DNA of 64,000 nt. Origin: Fusobacterium sp. (GTDB taxonomy: Bacteria > Cyanobacteriota > Vampirovibrionia > Gastranaerophilales > Gastranaerophilaceae). The stretch lies in assembly GCA_023662905.1 (NCBI GenBank), contig JAMPIJ010000001.1, positions 174,854 through 238,853 of the forward strand. The letters are read 5' to 3'. Shown in pieces: positions 28,322 to 36,575 of this stretch; position 1 is the stretch's first letter, and each line of letters begins with the position of its first letter. The position numbers were made by a program, and so were the translations under genes. A model generated the notes under the pieces. That model was given only the letters and a program-made list of their open reading frames with translations. It had not been told where the DNA came from and ran no database searches.

Positions 28322-28832
28322 GGGAGTATTCCTCAATAATAAAGTCTACGCGGTTGTTTAAGGCCTGATGGCCCTCTGTTTTGTTTCTTGTTGGCATAAT
28401 TGAGCCGAAACCTATCGGGAAAATCTGGTTAATCAGGCAGGTTTCTATGTCTGTAAGATAGTTTGTAATTTCGCCGGCTCTTAGTGAGGTTCTGGAAATT
28501 CTATCAACCTGAGTTTTTCCGACAGTAGTGTGGCATAGGATAAACCACTTACGGCCGCTGAATTTCATGATTTCTGCCATTACTTTCAAAAGCATTTTGC
28601 CGCTGTCGTTAAGTTCTCCGCATTCGTCGAACATAAGTTCATCCTTTATGCTTATTACAAATCCGGTCGGAGTATAGCCGTAATGAATATATTCTTTTAT
28701 TGGCTCAAGCTGCGTTTTTGCCTGAGTTTCTATTGTCTTTACAGGCGTGACAGAACCTACAGGACAAACGCACTGCGCTCCTGATATGGACAAATGTATT
28801 GCTAGTAGTGTTAAAATTAGTCTTTTAATCAT
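28311..28832 (-). CDS. OmpA/MotB-like periplasmic domain protein
   Basis: 173 aa with a signal peptide (MIKRLILTLLAIHLSISGAQ). The mature part fits an OmpA C-terminal domain: VISIKDELMFDECGELNDSG opening, a central helix, SRTSLRAGEITNYL, and a final NNRVDFII. This fold binds peptidoglycan. There is no beta-barrel and no second domain. It overlaps the sigma gene by 11 nt in convergent orientation. Confidence 0.75.
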   Translation of the reverse strand: MIKRLILTLLAIHLSISGAQCVCPVGSVTPVKTIETQAKTQLEPIKEYIHYGYTPTGFVISIKDELMFDECGELNDSGKMLLKVMAEIMKFSGRKWFILCHTTVGKTQVDRISRTSLRAGEITNYLTDIETCLINQIFPIGFGSIMPTRNKTEGHQALNNRVDFIIEEYSLNR

Positions 28833-28883
28833 GTTTATTTATATTATCGGGCAAAATATGTTCTTATTCATTACTCTTTCGGG

Positions 28884-30098
28884 TTAGGGTTTTAATACTG
28901 AAAGAACAAAATCTTCATCTGTAAAATATTTGTTTGCGCATTCACGCAAATCTTCTGCTGTTACAGCCTGAATTTTCTTTTTAATTTCTTCCAGATAGTC
29001 AAAACCTAAACGTAGAATTCCGTAGTGCGCAAGAAGCGATGCTTGACGCAGGTTTGTTTCCAGTGAGAACGCCCATTTGCCAAAAAGATTGTTTTTAGCG
29101 TCTGAAAGTTCTTTTTCCGGAACAAGTTCAACTTTGATTTTGTCGATTTCTTCTTTGAAGCCTGCAAGCGCGGTTTCGATATTTTTCGGTTCTGTCGCGA
29201 TGTAAATTCTGAAGTTTGCGGCAGAAAGCGATGTGTCGTAACTGCTTCTTACAACATAAGCAAGTCCTTTTTTGTCGCGAAGTTCGCAGAAAAGTCTTGA
29301 TGAAAGTCCTGATGCACCTAAGATTATGTTCAAGAGTTTTAACGCGGCTAAATCTTTGTCGCCGTATGTTGGAACAAGCCAGCCTTTAATAATATGCGCC
29401 TGATTAAGGTCTTCTTTTTCCTGTTCAAGAACGATAGTTTCTGTGAGCGGTGATTTGTGGAAGATTACAACTTCTTTTGAATTATCTTCTAAATCGCCAA
29501 ACGCTTCTTCTGTGCGTTCAAACGCCGCGTTGAAATCAACATCGCCGACAATACTAATGACTTTGCGGCTGTTTTCGCGGATTTCTTTGTACGCGTTTAT
29601 GATATCTTCTTTTGTGATTTTACCAAGGTTTTCAAGGATAATTGTTTCGGTGTTTCCGTAAGGGTGGTTCGCGTAGATGTTTTTGAAATACGCTTCCAGA
29701 GCCTTGTTTCTTGGTGAATCCATTGCAACTTGAATTTCGCCCTCGTATTTAACAATTTCTTTTTGATAGTCGTCAAAAGTAGTGTTTTTCACGATATCTG
29801 TCAGAAGTTCGACAGCTTTGTCGAAATCTTCGTTAAGGCAAACGAATTTAAAACTTAAATAATCAGATTTGAGTTCGCAGCTTAATTCAATTGCGTATTC
29901 GTCAAGTTCTCTTGCAAGTTGTTCTGCAGAGCGTGTTTTTGTGCCTTGCATAAATAATCTTGTCATAACAACATAAAGCCCCGGAATTGTTTCTTCCTGA
30001 TTTAGTGATAGATTGAAGCAAAAAGCTGTTCTCGGGGTGTTCTTGCTTTGTTTATATACAAATTGTGTTCCGTTTTTTAAATCTTTAATTTCTCTCAT
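28884..30098 (-). CDS. M16-family peptidase-like protein, zinc motif lost
   Basis: 404 aa, two M16 half-domains. The usual zinc motif HxxEH, expected near residues 35-50, is replaced by YVVMTRLFMQGT, while the surrounding fold (LNQEETIPGL, TRSAEQLARELDEYAIELSC) and the C-terminal domain (YGDKDLAALKLLNIILGASG, SSRLFCELRDKKGLAYVVRS) are kept. It is therefore probably not catalytic alone, like the non-catalytic subunit of heterodimeric M16 enzymes. No active M16 partner is in the window. Confidence 0.85.
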   Translation of the reverse strand: MREIKDLKNGTQFVYKQSKNTPRTAFCFNLSLNQEETIPGLYVVMTRLFMQGTKTRSAEQLARELDEYAIELSCELKSDYLSFKFVCLNEDFDKAVELLTDIVKNTTFDDYQKEIVKYEGEIQVAMDSPRNKALEAYFKNIYANHPYGNTETIILENLGKITKEDIINAYKEIRENSRKVISIVGDVDFNAAFERTEEAFGDLEDNSKEVVIFHKSPLTETIVLEQEKEDLNQAHIIKGWLVPTYGDKDLAALKLLNIILGASGLSSRLFCELRDKKGLAYVVRSSYDTSLSAANFRIYIATEPKNIETALAGFKEEIDKIKVELVPEKELSDAKNNLFGKWAFSLETNLRQASLLAHYGILRLGFDYLEEIKKKIQAVTAEDLRECANKYFTDEDFVLSVLKP

Positions 30099-30160
30099 AA
30101 TACAATAATAGCACCAACAAAAAAGTTGGTGCTATTTTAATATAATTTTACATTATAGTT

Positions 30161-30982
30161 TTATGAATGGTCTGCTAAAACAGCATCAGCCGCGTTGGTT
30201 GCAGGTTTAATCGTGCTTCCGTAGATTAACACCGGAAATACATCGTTAGTTTTCATCGGGTCAATAGTGCAGGCACCTTTAAGGGTGTTGCCGCTGTAGT
30301 AATCTTCGCCGATGATCTTGTTTGTACCATCTTCCCATTTGTATTTTAAGTAACCGGTATTAGTATCTGATTGGCAGTTTATTAGAGCGTTTGGTGGCTC
30401 CATACCGTTTACGTCAATGTATGCAAGGCACGGTGATAGTTTAGAACAGCCATTGTCAGCGAGTTTTTCTTTGTCCGGAAAAATAATATAAGCACCGTCG
30501 CGGGTTTCAAAAATGGCACCGCGATAATCTTCATCAGTATCAAATGCTACACCTGTGGATGTTTCAGAACCGGCTCTTTCGATTGCTGCGGTTGTAGAAG
30601 CTGAATACATAGCATCGGAGGTGTAAGATAGTAATTTGCCCGCAAAAGCATGTGAGGTCTTATCAAGTTTTTTGATATCCATCGTTTTTGTAAGCAGGTT
30701 TTCTATTGAAAGTTGTGCGTTAAATGGCGGTTCACCTGATTTTGAATAGTTAACAATTCTGTCAACATCAGAAGTGTCAAAATCGAGTTTTGCATGAGCG
30801 ACTCTTAGTGTTTGTGCAAGAACAGCGTATTGTTTTTGCATCATAATTTTATGAGATCTGCCGCCGGTGTTCGCTAAAAGCTGTGGAATCGTAATCGCAG
30901 AAACAATACCGATAATTGTCAACGCAATCATAATTTCGGCCATCGTGAAGGCGCTAAATGCTAAGTGCTTTTTATTAAACAT
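30161..30982 (-). CDS. Prepilin-like protein without G tract
   Basis: 273 aa from the ATG at 30982, preceded by GGAGAGGA. The leader is MFNKKHLAFSA, then FTMAEIMIALTIIGIVSA. It shares the anchor helix with the variable family, but the rest differs: there is no lectin-like C-terminus, no CVKR, and DVNGMEPPN replaces DLNGSKGPN. It may be a constant minor pilin or pseudopilin that assembles with the variable ones. A promoter with a 17-nt spacer (31016-31044) lies upstream, of a different type from the family promoter. Confidence 0.85.
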   Translation of the reverse strand: MFNKKHLAFSAFTMAEIMIALTIIGIVSAITIPQLLANTGGRSHKIMMQKQYAVLAQTLRVAHAKLDFDTSDVDRIVNYSKSGEPPFNAQLSIENLLTKTMDIKKLDKTSHAFAGKLLSYTSDAMYSASTTAAIERAGSETSTGVAFDTDEDYRGAIFETRDGAYIIFPDKEKLADNGCSKLSPCLAYIDVNGMEPPNALINCQSDTNTGYLKYKWEDGTNKIIGEDYYSGNTLKGACTIDPMKTNDVFPVLIYGSTIKPATNAADAVLADHS

Positions 30983-31015
30983 AAAAATCCTCTCCGTTTT
31001 CCAATATACTTTATA

Positions 31016-31044
31016 ATTATACCATTCACGGGAGTGTTTGTAAA
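31016..31044 (-). promoter_or_regulatory. Promoter of the constant prepilin gene
   Basis: On the - strand TTTACA, 17 nt, TATAAT. It lacks the AAACATG element of the variable-pilin promoters, suggesting separate control. Confidence 0.65.
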
Positions 31045-31112
31045 GTTTATGTAACAAAAAGGCAAGATAAACAGTTTTTATGTTTTTATATATATGTGAA
31101 AGGTGTGTGTTT

Positions 31113-31250
31113 ATGTTTAGTGAAAAGTTTATGCGTTATTTAATGAATTATCAGAAATCTGAGTTTACTCCTGCGTCAACTCAGAAAGAAATCCGTTTTA
31201 AACATAAAGGCGGAAAAGCCGTACGTGTCACCGTTGAGGTTAAGAAATAA
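31113..31250 (+). CDS. 45-aa basic small protein
   Basis: Begins MFSEKFMRYLMNYQKSEFTP and ends KHKGGKAVRVTVEVKK. GAAAGGTGTG lies about 10 nt upstream and a terminator follows at once. It is basic and without a membrane segment. Function unknown; the start and coding status are supported mainly by context. Confidence 0.5.
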   Translation: MFSEKFMRYLMNYQKSEFTPASTQKEIRFKHKGGKAVRVTVEVKK

Positions 31251-31275
31251 AAAAAAACGAGCCTTTCGGCCCGTT
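31251..31275. terminator. Intrinsic terminator, small protein and second LysM gene
   Basis: ACGAGCC, TTTC, GGCCCGT with A and T runs; one base in the stem does not pair. Nearly the same as 24132-24162. Confidence 0.75.
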
Positions 31276-32298
31276 TTATGCACACATTTTAATTTTTTGT
31301 TCTGGGTAAATTAGATCCGGATTTTTGATTTGCGGGTTTAATCTAATGAATTCTTTTACTTGAGCGAGAATTTGTCCATTCGAAATTGTTTTGTCTGGAT
31401 TCGCTTCTTGCAGGTAATGTTTCGCTATATTCCATAAACATTCATTTTTTACGACATCGTGAGATTCTGTTGTAATTTCATTAATAGTTCCGCCAAAGAT
31501 ATTGTTATCGACTTGTGGTTCTTCATTTTGTTCAGCAGGTTCTTCAAACTCATCTTGTTGTTCTGCCGGTTGATTAGCCTTTGTTATTTCAAATCCGTCT
31601 TCTGTTCTGGTTATTTTATCTCCAGGGTGTAGTTGAACTTTTTGTTCTCCAACTTGCATTGTTAATTCGCCAGTTTCGCTAGTCAATTCTGGTACTGTCA
31701 CGCTTTGGCCGACTTGTATGTTTTCTAGTTCGTTACAGAATTTTTCTACCGCGGTTTTATCAGCCTTAACTTCTGGTGTTTCTTCTTTTACCTGTTCAGG
31801 TTGTTCTTCTGGAACCTCTTCTGCTTTTTCAGCTTGCAATGCTTCTTGTTTTTGTTGTTGTCGGAGTTCATTGAACGTTACATCTTTGCCGCCATGTTTG
31901 CAGGCTGGTAAATTTCCGCATACAAGATCTTTTTTTGTAAGATATGCTGCTGTACCTAATGCCAGTGCGCCGATAGGCCCTCCGAGTATAAAACCTGCTA
32001 AACCTCCCACAGCAGCGTCTATGTATTTTGAGCACTTCAAGGCGTGTTCTTCAGATTCCTTATGGGTGTCGCTTGTTGCTCCTTTATAACATTCATAAGC
32101 CGCCAATCCGCAAGCACCAAACATACTTGTAAAGCTAGCAACCTCTGTAGTTTTGAATATGCAGTTTGCGATTTTTTTGCCTGTACTCAATTTTCCACCG
32201 GCGGGTGCTGTAAACGGTGTTTGTAATGCGTGTGCTTTTTTCGGAAGATAACTGATACCTTTCCACGCTAATTTTGCTAATTTCCCTAATCCTGCCAT
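31276..32298 (-). CDS. LysM-domain protein, paralogue of 24.2 kb gene
   Basis: 340 aa. The N-terminus MAGLGKLAKLAW matches the MAGVGKLTKLF of its paralogue. A Gly/Ala-rich hydrophobic region is at about residues 93-115. Acidic Gln/Glu/Pro-rich linkers replace the Pro/Ala/Thr repeats of the paralogue. The C-terminus has NNIFGG and a LysM-like domain (CLWNIAKHYL, LNPQIKNPDLIYPEQ), nearly identical to the other. Duplication therefore kept both ends and diverged the middle. A 16-bp G:C tract lies 55 nt upstream. Confidence 0.8.
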   Translation of the reverse strand: MAGLGKLAKLAWKGISYLPKKAHALQTPFTAPAGGKLSTGKKIANCIFKTTEVASFTSMFGACGLAAYECYKGATSDTHKESEEHALKCSKYIDAAVGGLAGFILGGPIGALALGTAAYLTKKDLVCGNLPACKHGGKDVTFNELRQQQKQEALQAEKAEEVPEEQPEQVKEETPEVKADKTAVEKFCNELENIQVGQSVTVPELTSETGELTMQVGEQKVQLHPGDKITRTEDGFEITKANQPAEQQDEFEEPAEQNEEPQVDNNIFGGTINEITTESHDVVKNECLWNIAKHYLQEANPDKTISNGQILAQVKEFIRLNPQIKNPDLIYPEQKIKMCA

Positions 32299-32352
32299 AA
32301 TAATATCCCCTTTCGTTTTCTGTATCCCCTTTGTACTTATATAAAGTTCAGC

Positions 32353-32368
32353 GGGGGGGGGGGGGGGG
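32353..32368. repeat. G:C tract, 16 bp, upstream of second LysM gene
   Basis: Sixteen consecutive C on the coding strand, 55 nt before the start. On the + strand ATTGCTTAACCG follows, as at the 25.3 kb tract. On the coding strand the downstream leader includes TTTATATAAG, a possible -10. Confidence 0.85.
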
Positions 32369-32391
32369 ATTGCTTAACCGAGGGGTAAATG

Positions 32392-33981
32392 TTAAGAAAG
32401 TGTTACAATTATTTCTTTTTCACATTTATAAATTACATACCCTAAAGGCGCTTTTGGCGGCTTTTTGAGGTGTTTGCGCTGTGTGTAAATTACGCCGACT
32501 TTTGAAGAGAGCTTTGCGCTTGAAAATTCTTTTGCAAGTTTTGCACACTCAAAAATAAGTTCGTCAGACGGTTCTGCGCATTTTAATAACACGTGCGAAC
32601 CCGCGCAGCCGTGCGTGTGAAACCAGTAATCCTCGTCTTTTGAGAGTTTTGATACTATAAAATCGTTCTGTTTGTTATTACGGCCGATGAAAACTTTGTA
32701 GCCGAGAATTTCTTTTTCAAGAAGTTCTGTTGCAGGCGTTGTTTTTTTGCTCCCCTGAAAAATCGGAAGAATTTCATTTTTTATGTCGAGAAGTTCTTGA
32801 TAATTCTGCGCGGAATCAAGCGCATAGAGCGTTTGTTCATAATAATTTATCTGAATTTCGTTTTCTTCAAACATCTCGTTGATTTTTTCGATGGATTTTT
32901 TTGATTTGTTGTAACGCTTGTAGAACTTATTTGCATTGTCTTTTAGCGTCAAAAGCGGGTCGAGTTCAATCGTAATATTGCGGTCGTGTTCCCAGTCGAA
33001 AACTTCGATTGATGGCGTGAAATCTTTGCCGTTATAAAGGTTCGCCATAATCAGGTCGCCCCACAGGCGGTATTCAAATCCTTTTTCTTCGCGCTCAAGC
33101 TGTTCAAGCATAAGCGTTTCATTCTTTTTATGTTTGGAAAGCTTTTTGTTAATAAGCGTTTTGAGTTCCTGTGTGATGGCTTTAATTTTATTTTTCTCAA
33201 TGTGATAGGAAAAATATTCGTCTATCATTTCGTTAACGGTAGAGAATGTTCGCGCCGCAGGCAGAAGTTCTGAAAATAGTGAAAATTCGCTGTAATCATC
33301 CGTGATTGCCGGTGAAATTCCTCGCAACTCGACAAAATCTTTGAGTTTTGAAACCGGCTGACCCTTGCATTGCGCCGCGAAAGCCTTTGAGAAAAAGAAA
33401 AAGTTTTCTAACGGCTCGTTGATTTCTCCTTGAATGTCGCAAATATCCAACTTATTTTGTTTTGGTGGGTAAATATAAGGTAAAGTTCCGGCCATTTCGC
33501 GTTCGCGGCTTTTTTCAGAACCCACATTGTGCGCACAGCCGATAATTATGTTTGTATCAGCGTTGTAAAGCACAATATTTGAATGTTTGCCCATCAGTTC
33601 AATTGCAAGGCAAAGTTCGATTTTTTCCTGCAATTCGTTAAATGTTTCAACGTAAATTTCAAAGATTCTTTCGTGATTTGGCTGGTTAACTTTGACAATC
33701 TTTGCGTTTTCGAGGTATTTGCGTAGTTGCATACAAAACATCGGCGGTTTGAGCGGAATCTCCAGAAATCTTCGTGCCTCGGTTTCTTTTGTCACAAAAC
33801 AAATATGGTGAAACTGAGGGTTAATATTTATATAGAATTTTCTTGTTTCGCCGTTGTTGCGAAGTGCAAAAAGAACCTCGCGTCTTGTCGGCTGTTGAAT
33901 CTTCTGGATTCGACTGCCGGTGAAAAACTCGCGGTTTTCTTCGATAAAGGCTTTCATTGTCAAACTGTCAAATGTAATCAT
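32392..33981 (-). CDS. rqcH: Ribosome quality control factor RqcH (NFACT family)
   Basis: 529 aa. Bacterial Rqc2/NEMF homologue that adds C-terminal alanine tails to stalled nascent chains on 50S subunits. The NFACT-N domain includes FVTKETEARRFLEIPLKPP and AIELMGKHSNIVLYNAD. A central helical/coiled-coil region (about residues 275-390) precedes the NFACT-R domain with DEDYWFHTHGCAGSHVLLK. Older annotation calls this family fibronectin-binding protein. Confidence 0.92.
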   Translation of the reverse strand: MITFDSLTMKAFIEENREFFTGSRIQKIQQPTRREVLFALRNNGETRKFYININPQFHHICFVTKETEARRFLEIPLKPPMFCMQLRKYLENAKIVKVNQPNHERIFEIYVETFNELQEKIELCLAIELMGKHSNIVLYNADTNIIIGCAHNVGSEKSREREMAGTLPYIYPPKQNKLDICDIQGEINEPLENFFFFSKAFAAQCKGQPVSKLKDFVELRGISPAITDDYSEFSLFSELLPAARTFSTVNEMIDEYFSYHIEKNKIKAITQELKTLINKKLSKHKKNETLMLEQLEREEKGFEYRLWGDLIMANLYNGKDFTPSIEVFDWEHDRNITIELDPLLTLKDNANKFYKRYNKSKKSIEKINEMFEENEIQINYYEQTLYALDSAQNYQELLDIKNEILPIFQGSKKTTPATELLEKEILGYKVFIGRNNKQNDFIVSKLSKDEDYWFHTHGCAGSHVLLKCAEPSDELIFECAKLAKEFSSAKLSSKVGVIYTQRKHLKKPPKAPLGYVIYKCEKEIIVTLS

Positions 33982-34056
33982 AAATTAAGTATAGCACAAC
34001 ATAGATTGACATGTTCTGATAAAACCTATAAAATTGATTCAGATAAGGAGTTTTAT

Positions 34057-34488
34057 ATGACATACTGGCAGATTTTTTTAATTGTTGCGATAATCGCATT
34101 CGTTCTTGAAATGTTTACGCCTGCAATGTTCTTTTTGAGTATTGCGCTTGCGGCTATGATTACGGCAGTTGCGGCAGTTTGGCTTTTGGATATCCACTGG
34201 CTCGTTATTATTTGTACGCTTCTGTCTGTTTCAATACTTTTATTTATCAGACCGTTGATGAAAAAGTTTATGCACGAAATGCCGAAAGGCGTTGATTTTA
34301 ATTCCGAATACATCGGAAAAATCGTAAAAGTTACGGAAGAAATCACTAATTCATCAGGCGCGATTGCAGTCTATGGTGAACGTTGGGACGCAAGGCTTGC
34401 GGATGAACACGCTGCACCTATTCCGGCAGGCGTTGAAGTGAAAATCGTTCGTAACGAAAGTATCGTTTTATTTGTTGAACCAGTTTAA
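34057..34488 (+). CDS. NfeD-like membrane protein
   Basis: 143 aa from the ATG at 34057 (AAGGAG 8 nt upstream). Three or so transmembrane helices (IFLIVAIIAFVLEMF, IALAAMITAVAAVWLL, LVIICTLLSVSILLFI) are followed by a small OB fold (EYIGKIVKVTEEI, GERWDARLADEHAAPI). It is paired 14 nt upstream of an SPFH gene, the standard NfeD/stomatin arrangement of membrane-microdomain proteins. Confidence 0.9.
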   Translation: MTYWQIFLIVAIIAFVLEMFTPAMFFLSIALAAMITAVAAVWLLDIHWLVIICTLLSVSILLFIRPLMKKFMHEMPKGVDFNSEYIGKIVKVTEEITNSSGAIAVYGERWDARLADEHAAPIPAGVEVKIVRNESIVLFVEPV

Positions 34489-34501
34489 TTAAGGAGGAAA
34501 T

Positions 34502-35476
34502 ATGTTTTTTCTATTAACATTATTAATCGCTGCGGCAGTTGTTTTTGTCGTGAAAGGCGTATTTATCGTTGAACAACAGGAAGTTGTTATTATTCAGCGT
34601 TTGGGTAAATATCTTCGCACGTTAAGCGCGGGTTTTAACCTTATAATCCCGTTCCTTGACGCGCCAAGACCGATTGCTAAAAAGGTCACAAAGAAAACTT
34701 ATGACGGAAACACCTATTCATACACAGTTATGTCTGACAGAATCGATATGAGAGAATCTGTTTATGACTTCCCGCGTCAAAACGTAATCACCAAAGATAA
34801 CGTTTCAATCACAATTAACGCGCTCTTGTACTTCCAAATCGTTGATGCGCACAAAGCTGTTTACGGTATCGACAATCTTCCGGAAGCCATCGAAAAACTT
34901 ACACAAACAAACCTCAGAAACCTTGTTGGTCAAATGGAACTTCAAGACACATTGACTTCCCGTGAAAAAATTAACGGCGAATTGAGAACAATCTTGGACG
35001 ATGCGACAAACAAATGGGGTGTGAAAGTTAACCGCGTAGAACTTCAAGACATTATTCCGCCGGCTGATATCCAAGCGGCGATGGATAAACAAATGAAAGC
35101 TGAACGTGAAAAACGTGCGATGATTTATGAAGCGGAAGGTCAAAAAGAAGCCGCAATCAGAATTGCAGAAGGTCAGCGTGAAGCGGCTATCAAAAAGGCA
35201 GAGGGTGAAAAACAGGCTGCAATTTTGACAGCAGAGGGTGTTGCTCAAGCCCGTGTCGTAGAGGCAGAAGCTGAAAAAACAGCGATTCGTCAGATTATCG
35301 AAGCGCTTGAAGACAAAGGCCAACCTGATAAATATTTAATCGCTATGAAATATTTAGAAACCTTAACTTCAATGACAGACGGTAAAGATAATAAAGTTAT
35401 CTACATGCCGTACGAAGCAACAGGAATCCTAAGTTCCGTTGACGGTATTAAAGAAATGTTTAAAGGTACAAAATAA
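34502..35476 (+). CDS. SPFH/stomatin-like protein (QmcA-like)
   Basis: 324 aa. An N-terminal membrane helix (LLTLLIAAAVVFVVKGVFIV) is followed by the SPFH domain (QQEVVIIQRLGKYLRTLSAG, RQNVITKDNVSITINALLYF, RVELQDIIPPADIQAAMDKQ). A coiled coil made of EGQ/EGE-x-EAAI repeats follows (about residues 210-265). Such proteins form ring-like membrane scaffolds, partnered with the preceding NfeD. Confidence 0.93.
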   Translation: MFFLLTLLIAAAVVFVVKGVFIVEQQEVVIIQRLGKYLRTLSAGFNLIIPFLDAPRPIAKKVTKKTYDGNTYSYTVMSDRIDMRESVYDFPRQNVITKDNVSITINALLYFQIVDAHKAVYGIDNLPEAIEKLTQTNLRNLVGQMELQDTLTSREKINGELRTILDDATNKWGVKVNRVELQDIIPPADIQAAMDKQMKAEREKRAMIYEAEGQKEAAIRIAEGQREAAIKKAEGEKQAAILTAEGVAQARVVEAEAEKTAIRQIIEALEDKGQPDKYLIAMKYLETLTSMTDGKDNKVIYMPYEATGILSSVDGIKEMFKGTK

Positions 35477-35480
35477 TATT

Positions 35481-35508
35481 GAGGGGCGTAAGCCCCTCTT
35501 GCTTTTTT
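35481..35508 (+). terminator. Intrinsic terminator of SPFH gene overlapping pilin promoter
   Basis: GAGGGGC, GTAA, GCCCCTC, then TTGCTTTTTT. The T-rich tail contains the -35 (TTGCTT) of the following pilin promoter. Confidence 0.8.
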
Positions 35509-35527
35509 CTAAAACATGGTTTAAACT
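35499..35527 (+). promoter_or_regulatory. Pilin-family promoter (35.5 kb locus)
   Basis: TTGCTT, 17-nt spacer with AAAACATG, TAAACT. It overlaps the upstream terminator's T run. Confidence 0.65.
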
Positions 35528-35549
35528 ATATTCAGAAAGGATGAAAAAT

Positions 35550-36575
35550 ATGAACAAACGAAATGTATTAACATGGACAGGGGGGGGGGGGAGCCTGCTG
35601 AGCCGCCCGACTGAGTCGGGAGCCACCCATTACGACCCGAGCGCGTGGACGAAGCCCCGTGCCTTTACTATGGCTGAAATTCTGCTTTCCCTCACAATTA
35701 TAGGCGTAGTCGCGGCGATAACGTTGCCGTCGCTCACAGGCAACATTAACGAGCGGACGTGGAACACTCAACGAAAAGCGCTTTATGCACGTTTCTCTCA
35801 GGCAATTGCACTTATGCCGGCGTTGAACGGTTATGGAACTCTTGACGATACAACCGATACCGCCGCAGAAACATTCGTAACAGCAGGATTATCTAAAGTT
35901 CTGAAAATTAACAATGTATGTGACAATGAACATGTTTGGGATTGCGGTCTGGCTAGTAAAATTAACACGCTTGATGCTCGAAATATTGATTTACCTGTGA
36001 AAATTCAAAATTTGAATGCGGGCTTGCCTGCAACTTCTGTCCCAAATACGAATGCGGCGGCGTTTGAAACAGTCAACGGGGAGTCTATTTTAGCGTTCTA
36101 TAACCCGAATTGTGTTTCTGCCGGCGTTGTAGTAACCGGTGTTGATGCTGCAGGCAATGAGGGTGAGTATGTCAAACAGCACGTATGTGCAAATTTCGTG
36201 TTCGATTTGAACGGTGCCAAAGGGCCGAATACCGTTGGCAAAGATATTGGTATAATGTCTGTTATTTATCCTACGGATTCTAATGTTGTTATGCCTATAA
36301 TGGGTCATGAGTTGAATACATCTTATACTCAGCAAAATGCAGCTAAGGAATGTGCTAATCAGGATTCAGATAGTCGGCTTCCTAATGTTAATGAGTTGTT
36401 AGGTATGTATTATAACGGTGATTTGATTGGTTGGGGCGTTGATGGCGCAACCGGAAAATACTGGTCTTCTACAGTTACAGATAGTACTCACGCGTATGCG
36501 TTCGGATATGGTACCGGTAGAAAGTACGAAATGCCTAAGGATACGCGTCATAAAGTTCAATGTGTTAAACGCTAA
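35550..36575 (+). CDS. Phase-variable prepilin-like protein, ON (12 G)
   Basis: 341 aa from ATG 35550 (MNKRNVLTWT, GGGG), preceded by AGAAAGGATG. A 12-G tract keeps the frame open. The leader is unusually long (38 residues ending KPRA) because a palindrome-bearing insertion of about 57 bases is translated between GGGG and FTMAE. The variable middle resembles the 44.2 kb paralogue (DCGLASKI, NPNC, KQHVCANF). The C-terminal domain has SRLPNVNEL, YWSSTVTDSTHAYAFGYG and VQCVKR. The last four bases overlap the convergent solute-binding gene. Confidence 0.9.
   Translation: MNKRNVLTWTGGGGSLLSRPTESGATHYDPSAWTKPRAFTMAEILLSLTIIGVVAAITLPSLTGNINERTWNTQRKALYARFSQAIALMPALNGYGTLDDTTDTAAETFVTAGLSKVLKINNVCDNEHVWDCGLASKINTLDARNIDLPVKIQNLNAGLPATSVPNTNAAAFETVNGESILAFYNPNCVSAGVVVTGVDAAGNEGEYVKQHVCANFVFDLNGAKGPNTVGKDIGIMSVIYPTDSNVVMPIMGHELNTSYTQQNAAKECANQDSDSRLPNVNELLGMYYNGDLIGWGVDGATGKYWSSTVTDSTHAYAFGYGTGRKYEMPKDTRHKVQCVKR
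35580..35591 (+). repeat. Poly-G tract, 12 G, in prepilin leader
   Basis: Twelve consecutive G encode four Gly; the frame is ON. Confidence 0.95.
35606..35620 (+). repeat. CTGAG-centred palindrome in leader
   Basis: CCCGACTGAGTCGGG, translated inside the leader as part of the insertion. ATTACGACCCG just downstream resembles ATTGCGACCCG after the 53304 palindrome. Confidence 0.55.
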
